Assembly: GCA_009926295.1 (NCBI GenBank)
Contig: RFPF01000167.1
Coordinates: 1 to 6,831, forward strand
Length of the DNA stretch: 6,831 bases
DNA from: Planctomycetia bacterium
Lineage (GTDB): Bacteria; Planctomycetota; Planctomycetia; Pirellulales; UBA1268
Direction of reading: 5' to 3'
The notes under the pieces are model-generated. The model did no database searches. It was not told the DNA's origin and saw nothing but the letters and a program-made list of their open reading frames with translations. Position 1 is the first letter of the stretch. The number at the start of each line of letters is the position of its first letter. Made by a program: the position numbers and the translations under genes. Shown here piece by piece: positions 1 to 6,500 of this stretch.

Positions 1-24
1 AGGTGTGCGAGCGACGCGTCTCGG

Positions 25-1032
25 TCAGCCACGGCAGGCGGGCTCCACGATGGGCGAACAGAAGCCAGGGAGGAGCCCCGCGGCAGACGCGATTCGCCAC
101 AGGCCGAGCGGCCCGGTCTCGTCGAGCGAACGCACGCCCTCGATGCCAAACACGGCGCAGGCGTCGCGGTAGCGGCTGCAGAGCGTCGGGTCGCCCACGA
201 GCACGCACGGAGGGCATGCCCCGCCGAGGGTCGCGAGGACGCTCCGCAACTCCTCGCCCACGAGCAGGCCGGAGAGGTAGTCGAGCGTGTCGGCCGCGGC
301 CAGTTCGCCGCAGAGAAACAGGCTGCGGGTCGTGAACAGCTTCCCGGCGATGCCCGCTGCGCCGCTCGCACGGGCCGCGGCGACCCCGCGGCTGAACGCG
401 GCGGCCCGCGACGCGTCGGTGCCGCCCACGGCATCGCGGGCCGGCCGGCCGATAATCGAGTGGTCGCGGAGCATCGCGAACTGCTCACCCGTCAGGTACG
501 TCGTGAACCCAGTCACGCGGCTGTCGTGAATCCGAGCCCACTTGCAGTGGGTGCCGGGAAGCACCACGAGGGCATCGGCCGCGAGCGCGGGCTCGCGTTC
601 GAGGGCGCCGATGATCTGCGACTCCTCGCCCCGCATCACGTCCGGGGCCGAGCCACTCTGCAACAGCCCGGGCACGAGATGGATGAGGCCACATTCCGAC
701 TCGAAGGGCAGAATCCCGGCGGCGATTGCACCCACATCCGCCGGGCACTCGACATACGGCACCTCGCGCCAGCCCGTGCGGCTGCCCACCATGCCGGCCG
801 CGATCACGGGCGTCTCGGGCCAACGGTCGCGCCAGTCGCCGACGACCGTCTGAAAGGCCTCGGCGTATCCGCCGGCCGGCAAGTGCTGGATTCCCCACGG
901 CCGCGCCCGGCGGTCCACCACGCGGCCCGTGCCGTCCAGAAGGTAGGCCCGCAGCGACGACGTGCCCCAGTCGAGCCCGACCAGTCCGGGCTGCGGTTCG
1001 GGAACTCGCGTGTCGTCAGGATGCTGCATCAT
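25..1032 (-). CDS. dgoK: 2-dehydro-3-deoxygalactonokinase (DgoK family)
   Basis: This cytoplasmic sugar-acid kinase is predicted to phosphorylate 2-dehydro-3-deoxy-D-galactonate with ATP at the 6-position; an aldolase (DgoA) then splits the product to pyruvate and glyceraldehyde 3-phosphate. The 335-residue product carries the family's features in order: the N-terminal phosphate-binding strand GLDWGTSSLRAYLLD (about 19-33), AGMVGSRTGWREVPYVECPA (79-98), the VPGL and DVMRGEESQIIGAL stretch (120-144), LPGTHCKWARI (158-168), FTTYLTGEQFAML (176-188), and a C-terminal RIASAAGLLPGF segment (313-324). It is somewhat longer than the E. coli enzyme (about 290 residues), mainly through N- and C-terminal extensions. 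I chose the ATG at 1032; a second ATG follows at once at 1029. An upstream in-frame TTG at 1074 would add 14 residues with no family similarity and lacks a ribosome site. No strong Shine-Dalgarno is visible, only GGCGGAC next to the ATG. The gene lies downstream of the regulator gene on the same strand and ends 24 bases from the window edge. Confidence 0.92.
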   Translation of the reverse strand: MMQHPDDTRVPEPQPGLVGLDWGTSSLRAYLLDGTGRVVDRRARPWGIQHLPAGGYAEAFQTVVGDWRDRWPETPVIAAGMVGSRTGWREVPYVECPADVGAIAAGILPFESECGLIHLVPGLLQSGSAPDVMRGEESQIIGALEREPALAADALVVLPGTHCKWARIHDSRVTGFTTYLTGEQFAMLRDHSIIGRPARDAVGGTDASRAAAFSRGVAAARASGAAGIAGKLFTTRSLFLCGELAAADTLDYLSGLLVGEELRSVLATLGGACPPCVLVGDPTLCSRYRDACAVFGIEGVRSLDETGPLGLWRIASAAGLLPGFCSPIVEPACRG

Positions 1033-1080
1033 GTCCGCCGGGCCGTCGGAAGGCGACCTCGCTGAAAATACCAAACGGTT

Positions 1081-1117
1081 GAATCGTGGCGCATTCGAGC
1101 AGAATTTTGCCGGATTC
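1081..1117 (-). promoter_or_regulatory. Candidate XylR/AraC-type operator: two GAAT-N8-ATTC repeats 21 bp apart
   Basis: In the 103-base gap between the regulator and dgoK, two 16-base elements stand in direct repeat: GAATCGTGGCGCATTC at 1081-1096 and GAATTTTGCCGGATTC at 1102-1117. They match at 12 of 16 positions, and each has the inverted arms GAAT/ATTC. The start-to-start distance is 21 bases, two helical turns, which is the spacing known for direct-repeat half-sites of AraC-family dimers. On the dgoK strand they lie 49-85 bases before the ATG at 1032. A weak -10-like TATTTT (1070-1065, minus strand) sits just downstream; the -35 position would then fall inside the proximal repeat and shows no consensus, as at activator-dependent promoters. 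The repeat is seen directly. That it is an operator, and for the neighbouring regulator, is inference. Confidence 0.5.
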
Positions 1118-1135
1118 CCACGGATAGTCTCCTGA

Positions 1136-1990
1136 TCAATGGCCGCGGGCCGCGGCGCGGTATTTGAGCGGCGTCATGCCGACGGCGCGGCGCATGAGCG
1201 TGGCCAGGTATTCGCCCGTGCCAAATCCGCTCGCCTGCGCCACCTTCGGGATCGGGAGGTCGGTGGTGGCCAAGAGGTGCTTCGCCCGCTCGAGCCGCAC
1301 GCGACGGATCTCCTCGGCCGGAGATCGCCCCAGATTTTCCTGGAAAAACCGCTCCAGGCTCCGGCGGGCGATCGGCACGGCCTTCAGGATGTCGTCCACC
1401 TGGATCGGCTCGGTGGCATGCTCGCGGATGTAGCCGAGCGCCTGAAGGAGAGCCGGGTTCTGGATGAGGAGCGCATCGGTGCTCTGCCGGGTGTTGATGC
1501 CGATGGGGGGCACCAGGACGGGTGTTTTGGGCACAGTCTTTCCCTGCATCAGGAGTTGCAGGAGTTCGGCGGCCGTCTCGCCGATCTGCTCGGTGGCCAT
1601 GGCGATCGCCGACAGTTGCGGGAGGCAGCACTCGCAGAGAAGCGGATCGTCGTTGCCCGAGAGCACGGCCACGTCCTCGGGCACGAGCAGCCCAGCGAGG
1701 CGGCAGGCGTGGATCACGGCCCGGCCCTGCGAATTGTTCCAGGTGAGCACGGCGACCGGCTTTGGCAGCGTCTCGAGCCATTCGACCAGGGGCCGGGGAA
1801 TATCGGCAACCTCCGGCTGGTCGCCGAGCGCGAGCACGCTGCAGGTGTTCCCCTTCTCGGCGAGCAGTTTCGCAAAGGCCTCGCGATGCTCCCGAACGTA
1901 TGACAGTTTTTGGAGCCCCACGTAGGCGAAATGCTTGAACCCGCGGTCGAGGAAGTGGCGGGCGCGGCCACCGCGCCGCTGTCGCTGCAC
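1136..1990 (-). CDS. XylR-like AraC-family regulator, C-terminal part (frame-broken gene)
   Basis: This frame encodes the second half of a XylR-type transcription regulator. Residues about 10-165 (from the GTG at 1990) form the C-terminal part of a LacI/periplasmic-binding-protein-like ligand domain: RHFLDRGFKHFAYVGL, then PVAVLTWNNSQGRAVIHAC, LVPEDVAVLSGNDD, LSAIAMATEQIGETAAELL and TPVLVPPIGINTRQSTD. Residues about 178-280 are an intact AraC DNA-binding domain with two helix-turn-helix units (IQVDDILKAVPIARRSLERF and LPIPKVAQASGFGTGEYLA), ending GMTPLKYR. The GTG at 1990 is only where this frame first offers a start; residues 1-9 have no family similarity and are out-of-frame sequence of the N-terminal half. 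The true start lies far upstream at about 2346 in another frame. Whether the cell makes a whole protein depends on whether the frame break is real. The ligand cannot be read from sequence; the adjacent kinase suggests a galactonate- or galactose-derived compound. Confidence 0.85.
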   Translation of the reverse strand: MQRQRRGGRARHFLDRGFKHFAYVGLQKLSYVREHREAFAKLLAEKGNTCSVLALGDQPEVADIPRPLVEWLETLPKPVAVLTWNNSQGRAVIHACRLAGLLVPEDVAVLSGNDDPLLCECCLPQLSAIAMATEQIGETAAELLQLLMQGKTVPKTPVLVPPIGINTRQSTDALLIQNPALLQALGYIREHATEPIQVDDILKAVPIARRSLERFFQENLGRSPAEEIRRVRLERAKHLLATTDLPIPKVAQASGFGTGEYLATLMRRAVGMTPLKYRAAARGH

Positions 1991-2346
1991 ACGCGCGGCA
2001 CGGTGGCTGCCCGGCCGGAAAGCGCGATGCTCGACACGTTCACCACCGGGACACCGGCCCGCAGGAGCGCCTCGGCCGTCTTGGGCGTCGAGAGCCGCGC
2101 GATCACCCCATCGCCTCGCCAGCCCGAGGGCAGGGCTCGCCGCTCTCCTTCAGGCTCCACCTGCAGGAGCCACGGTCCGTGCTGGTGGGCGAACGCGGAA
2201 ATCCCCTTGACGATGCCCCGGCCCCAGCCCGTGGCCGTAGACACGAGCACCGTCACCCGCGGCAACGATGCGACCGCGATCTTCCCGCCTCGTTTCTCCC
2301 GTCCGACCTCGCGTTGCGGCATCCGAGCGACCCCGATCTCGAGCAT
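1714..2346 (-). CDS. XylR-like regulator, N-terminal ligand-domain part (frame-broken gene)
   Basis: This is the first half of the same regulator. From the ATG at 2346, residues about 28-127 match the start of the XylR sugar-binding domain: LPRVTVLVSTATGWGRGIVKGI, HGPWLLQVEPEGE, GWRGDGVIARLSTPKTAEALL, AGVPVVNVSSIALSG and VPRVCSDSGAVA. After residue 128 (nt about 1963) the frame turns into meaningless Ser/Arg-rich sequence and stops at 1714, while the expected continuation RHFLDRGF appears in the other frame from 1960. Family members such as E. coli XylR have about 11 codons between the conserved Asp of this turn and the residue aligned with the His of RHFLDRG. Here the distance is 26 nt, so about 7 nt appear to be missing. 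The start could instead be the ATG at 2322; no strong ribosome site separates the two, though the reading frame stays open further upstream without family similarity. If the break is real, both fragments are probably non-functional. Confidence 0.75.
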   Translation of the reverse strand: MLEIGVARMPQREVGREKRGGKIAVASLPRVTVLVSTATGWGRGIVKGISAFAHQHGPWLLQVEPEGERRALPSGWRGDGVIARLSTPKTAEALLRAGVPVVNVSSIALSGRAATVPRVCSDSGAVAAPATSSTAGSSISPTWGSKNCHTFGSIARPLRNCSPRRGTPAACSRSATSRRLPIFPGPWSNGSRRCQSRSPCSPGTIRRAGP

Positions 2347-2609
2347 TTTTCCGCCAGGCCGGGAGCATACCGCGCCGACCGGCTTTGTGACGCATTCAAA
2401 AAGTTTTTTAACGCGATCACGCCGAGTGGCGCAGGCGCAACCTCTGGCAACCGCCTCGCAAGCCGCCGAATTTCGAGCGCGAGGGCTGTCGCTTTTGGAA
2501 AGAAAAAATACGCAAGCGGCCCGTGGAGGGCGGTGCTTTTTCGCACTAGATTTCAAGCGTGGTTGCGGGCGGAACCGTTCCCTTTCGACGGATGTCGTAA
2601 AGGATTTCC
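2347..2609. other. Divergent intergenic region between regulator and PATR-protein gene
   Basis: These 263 bases must hold the promoters for both the regulator (leftward) and the PATR protein (rightward). Against a GC-rich background it has A/T-rich patches: AAAAAGTTTTTTAA at about 2399-2412 and GGAAAGAAAAAATA at 2497-2510. I could not pair either with a convincing -35/-10 combination. No copy of the GAAT-N8-ATTC element found upstream of dgoK occurs here, so the sequence gives no sign of autoregulation through that element. No RNA gene or hairpin terminator with a U-tract is evident. Confidence 0.45.
2600..2604 (+). promoter_or_regulatory. Shine-Dalgarno site of the PATR-protein gene
   Basis: AAGGA lies 5 bases before the ATG at 2610. 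Together with the signal peptide that follows, it fixes the start of the large exported protein. Confidence 0.75.
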
Positions 2610-2705
2610 ATGAAGTCGCTGTCTCCTCGCTCCCGTGTGCGTGTGCTGCGATTTGCTGCCGTGAGTGCCGCTGCGCTCATCGCGCTGTCGACGACAGCCA
2701 GCGCG
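2610..2705 (+). other. Sec signal peptide of the PATR protein
   Basis: The first 32 codons encode a basic n-region (MKSLSPRSRVRVLR), a hydrophobic core (FAAVSAAALIAL) and an Ala-Ser-Ala motif at residues 30-32, predicting signal peptidase I cleavage before QTNG. There is no lipobox cysteine. Confidence 0.85.
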
Positions 2706-3473
2706 CAGACGAACGGCACGTGGACGAGCACGACCGGCGGCACGTGGGGCGACTCCGCCAACTGGTCGCCCGGACCCATCGCGGGCGGCACCGGCGCCGT
2801 GGCCGACTTCAGCACGCTCAACATCACGGGCGTGCAGACCGTCACGCTGAACGCCCCGGTGACCAGTGGCACGCTGCTCTTCGGCGACACGACCGGCGCC
2901 AACGGCGGCTGGACGCTCACGGGCGGCACGCTCACGCTCGCCACCGTCTCAGGCGCGCCCACGATCAGCGTGACGGGGCTCGGCAACGCAAGCGTGTTCG
3001 GCAATCAGGCTGCCACGATCTCGAGCGTCATCTCAGGCTCGAACGGGCTCAACAAGGCTGGGACGAGCGCCCTCGTGCTCTCCGGTGTCAACACGTATTC
3101 GGGCAACACGACCGTCAACGGCGGCTTCCTCGTGCTCAACAACGCCTCGGCCCTCGGTAATTCGTCGAGCGTGACCGTGTCGTCGGGCGCGCTCACGATC
3201 GGAAACGGAATCACGATCGGCGCTGGCAAGTCACTCACAAACAACAGTAGTGGCAACGCAAGTTACGGCGGGCTCGCGGCGATCTCTGGCGGCACGGGCA
3301 CGTGGGCCGGGTCGGTCACGTTTGGCTCAAGCGCGCGATTCGGCTACGAACAAAACAGCGTGCTCGTCATGTCGGGCTCGATCGGCGGCTCGAACACGCT
3401 CCTCATCAGCGGCAACGATACTGCACAAAAGCACAAAACCGTACGTCTGTCGACACGCGATACGCCGTGGTGA
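2610..3473 (+). CDS. Exported PATR beta-strand-repeat protein, N-terminal part (frame-broken gene)
   Basis: This is the beginning of a giant exported protein. It starts with a Sec signal peptide (residues 1-32). A module opening GTWTSTTGGTWGDSANWSPG (about 35-54) follows, typical of the N-terminus of autotransporter-associated beta-strand-repeat (PATR, PF12951/TIGR02601-like) proteins of the PVC group. Next come Gly/Thr/Ser-rich beta strands and a clear PATR repeat at residues about 147-178. Near residue 270 the reading SGNDTAQ gives way to KHKTVRLSTRDTPW and a TGA at 3471, while repeat-type sequence (RYAVVISGTTNGYTG) resumes in the -1 frame from about 3458. The 287-residue ORF is therefore best seen as the front end of the gene that continues to the window edge. 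The stop is reached about 45 bases after two A4 runs (3427-3430 and 3435-3438). No canonical X XXY YYZ slippery heptamer is in register. The function is unknown; a surface or extracellular structural or adhesive role is inferred from family and export signal. Confidence 0.85.
   Translation: MKSLSPRSRVRVLRFAAVSAAALIALSTTASAQTNGTWTSTTGGTWGDSANWSPGPIAGGTGAVADFSTLNITGVQTVTLNAPVTSGTLLFGDTTGANGGWTLTGGTLTLATVSGAPTISVTGLGNASVFGNQAATISSVISGSNGLNKAGTSALVLSGVNTYSGNTTVNGGFLVLNNASALGNSSSVTVSSGALTIGNGITIGAGKSLTNNSSGNASYGGLAAISGGTGTWAGSVTFGSSARFGYEQNSVLVMSGSIGGSNTLLISGNDTAQKHKTVRLSTRDTPW
3048..3143 (+). repeat. PATR repeat, first clear copy
   Basis: The protein reads LNKAGTSALVLSGVNTYSGN and continues TTVNGGFLVLNN. 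It follows the family pattern L-x-K-x-G-x-x-x-L-x-L-S-G-x-N-x-Y-[ST]-G-x-T-T-V-x-x-G-x-L. It is the only clear copy before the frame break. Confidence 0.8.
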
Positions 3474-3562
3474 TCTCCGGCACCACCAACGGCTACACCG
3501 GCACCACGGCCGTCGCCCGCGGCGTGCTCAAGATCGGTGCCGACAATGCCCTGCCAACGAGC
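3458..3562 (+). repeat. Degenerate PATR repeat at the frame break
   Basis: RYAVVISGTTNGYTGTTAVA followed by RGVLKIGADNALPTS is a repeat-type segment read in the -1 frame relative to the gene start. It shows that the protein family continues past the TGA at 3471-3473 in the other frame. Confidence 0.6.
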
Positions 3563-6500
3563 ACGACGCTCGACATCCGCTCGACCGCTCTGAGTGCCGC
3601 GACAGATGCGGCTGCCTTCGATCTCAACGGGTTCAACCAGACGGTCGCGGTCCTGAACAGCAGCGCCATCACGGCCTCATCCGGCTCTGTGGGGAACGCA
3701 TCCGCGTTCCTCACGAACTCCTCCGCGACGCCCAAGACCTTCACGGTGAATCAGGCCACCACCGGGACGTTTTTCGGCATCATCACGGGCAACCTCGCGT
3801 TCACGAAGGGGGGCGGCGGAAACCTCACGCTGGCTCCGACACTGGTGACGTCCGCCTCGACGAGCACCACCGGCACGAGCACGTTCTCCGGCGACACGCT
3901 CGTCTCCGGGGGCACGCTCACGCTCGGCAACGCGAATGCCCTCTTCGGCAGCACGTTCGACACATCCGGCGCCGGCACGCTCTCCCTCGGCACGCTCTCG
4001 GCCGCCACGTTCGGTGGCCTGAAGAGCTCCGGCACGTTCACGCTCACGAACTCGGGCTCCGCCTTCACCCTGTCCGTCGGCGGCAACAACGTGTCGAGCA
4101 CGTTCGCGGGGAAGCTCACTGGCCTCGGCAGCCTCACGAAAGTCGGCACCGGCACGTTCACGCTCACCGGCGCCACGAACGACTACGCCGGCACGACGAC
4201 GCTCGCCGGCGGCGTTCTTGCCCTCTGGGCCGCGGGAGCCCTGCCCGCCTCGGGCACGATCACGTTCAGCGGCGGCGCGCTCCAATATACGGCGAGCAAC
4301 ACGACCGACTACGCGGCCCGGATTGCGAGCAGTGGGTCGGCCGTCGCGATCGACACCAACGGTCAGGCCGTCACGTTTACCGGTGGAATCGGATCGACAA
4401 ACACGGGTGGCCTCACGAAACTCGGCTCGGGCACGCTCACGCTCTCGGGATCGAGCGCCTACACGGGCGCGACCACGCTTGCCGGCGGCGTCCTCGCTCT
4501 TGGCAACGCGAATGCCATCCCTGCTGCGGGGAACGTCACGTTCACCGGCGGCACGTTGCAATACTCCGCGTCGAACACGGCCGACCTCGCCTCCGTGATC
4601 GTGAGCAGCACAGGCGCGATCGCGATCGATACCAACAGTCAGAGCGTGACCTGGGCCGGTAATCTCGCCAGTTCGAATACTGGCGGCCTCACGAAGTCGG
4701 GCGCAGGTCTGCTCACGCTCTCGGGTTCCAATGCCTTCACTGGCGTCATCGGCATCACGGGCGGCACACTCGCCTTAAGCGGATCGTACGCGTTTCCGAG
4801 CGGCGCCACGGGCGTATCGCTCAACGGCGGCGTGCTTCAGGCTTCGGGCTCGGCGACGTTGAACAGTCCCGGCGGCGTTCCCAGCGGGGCGACGATCACG
4901 CTCGGCGCGGCTGGCGGCACACTCTTCAACAGTCTGCCTGGAAGTACGCAGTGGTATATCTTCGCCCCGATCACAGGCGGCGCCGGCACTGGCCCGCTCA
5001 CGCTCTCCGGCCCGAGCGGTGAGTTGATATTGAACAGTTCATCCTCTTCGTACACGGGCGGCACGATCCTCTCGAATCCCCAGGTCGCAATTGGCACCGA
5101 CCAATCCCTCGGCTCGGGCACGATCACATTCATGGGCGGCGGTCTGCGGGCGACGAGCGCCGGAGCGCGATCGCTTTCCAACCCGGTCACGATCTCGGCC
5201 GGCGCCTCGTTGTACGGCAGCGGCAGAGACCTCACGCTCTCCGGCCCGATCACGCTCTCCGGGTCGACACAGACCGTGACGGTCACGGGAACGAGCCTGA
5301 ATTCGTTCACCGGGTCGGTCGGCGACGGCGGCCTTGGGCTCGGGCTCGTGAAATCGGGCACCGGCATTCTGGCCCTTGGCGGCGCGAACACGTACACGGG
5401 CACGACGACGCTCGCCGCTGGCACGCTGCGACTGGATAATTCGAGCGCCCTCGGCGGCGGTGGCAACCTCACGTTCACCGGTGGCACGCTCCAGTACACC
5501 GGCTCGAACACTGCCGACTATTCTGCCCGGATCGTGGGGAGCAGCGGCGCAATCGCGATCGACACGAATGGGCAGAGCGTGTCATTTGCAAGTGCCCTCG
5601 CCGTCAGCAACTCCGGCGGCCTCACGAAGAGCGGCTCGGGCACGCTCACCCTCGCGGCCAACAACTCCTACACGGGCGTAACCACGGTTTCCGGCGGAAC
5701 GCTGCAGGTCGGCAATGGCGGCACGACAGGTTCCGTCGCCGGCAACGTCGCGCTGTCGAACACCACGGCGATCACCTTCAACCGGTCCGACTCGCTCACC
5801 TACTCCGGCTCGATCACCGGCACTGGCTCGATCATGAAGCTGGGGGCAGGCACGCTCTCGCTCTCCGGCTCCAACAACATCACCGGATCCACAATAATCG
5901 CGGGCGGCACGCTCTCGATCGCAGGAACGAACGCGCTGCCGGGCTCGTTCACCCTCGATGGTGGCACGATCGTCAACGCGACGGGCGCCGCCAGTTTCGG
6001 TCGGGCTGCGGGTATCCCATCCTTTACGGTTGGTCCGGGGGGTGGGGCCTTCCGCTCTGACAGCCGCATGGACCCGGGCAACGTGATCTCCGGCACGTCG
6101 CCGACGGCGCTCCTGACGTATGGCCCGGCCACTACGGGCTCGTCCTTCACCCTCGTCATTTCCGGCAACAACACGTATGCCGCCAACACGAAGGTCGAAG
6201 CCGGCGTGTTCGTTGTCGTCGATAACAACAACGCCTTCGGTACCGGAACACTGGAACTCGCCGGGGCGTCGATTCGCACCCGCAACAACGCCGTGCGCAC
6301 GCTCGCCAACCCGCTCGTCCTGTCCGGAAATACCCAGTTCAACACGGCTGCCGCAACGGACAACGACCTCATCTTCACGGGTTCGACGATGCTTTCGGGC
6401 GGCACGCGCACGCTACAGGTTGACTTTGTTACCGTCGCGGGAGGCACCGGCGTGGGCCTGATGGGCTCGATCGGCGACGGCGGCAATGGCTTCGGTATCA

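Noticed and set aside
460..1065. A 201-codon plus-strand frame opposite dgoK
   Set aside because: It is antisense to a strongly conserved kinase and has no recognisable domain; such frames are expected in GC-rich DNA.
1033..1074. TTG start at 1074 for dgoK
   Set aside because: The added 14 residues have no family similarity, no Shine-Dalgarno precedes the TTG, and two adjacent ATG codons lie at 1032 and 1029.
2399..2412. AAAAAGTTTTTTAA as a terminator or perfect operator palindrome
   Set aside because: It has no GC stem, and the symmetry breaks at the centre; it is only an A/T-rich patch, possibly promoter-related.
1910..3160. A 416-codon plus-strand open frame across the intergenic region and into the PATR gene
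   Set aside because: Its sequence has Arg/His-rich, low-complexity composition with no domain. It is antisense to the regulator and out of frame with the well-supported signal peptide start at 2610.
3426..3440. Programmed -1 ribosomal frameshift at the A runs
   Set aside because: The in-frame codons CAA AAG and AAA ACC do not form a canonical slippery heptamer, and I saw no clear downstream stem-loop; an indel is simpler.
3250..4662. A 470-codon plus-strand frame over the PATR region
   Set aside because: It is an Arg/His-rich shadow of the repeats in another frame; the frame through 3458-6831 gives proper PATR motifs over the same bases.
4837..5511. Long minus-strand frames opposite the PATR gene (also 3751-4176 and 5800-6543)
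   Set aside because: They are Pro/Val/Ser-rich and result from reading Gly/Thr/Leu-rich codons backwards; they have no ribosome sites or family features.
4133..5716. CRISPR-like regular repeats
   Set aside because: The periodicity is at protein level with imperfect DNA copies in one open frame; there are no uniform short repeats separated by unique spacers.
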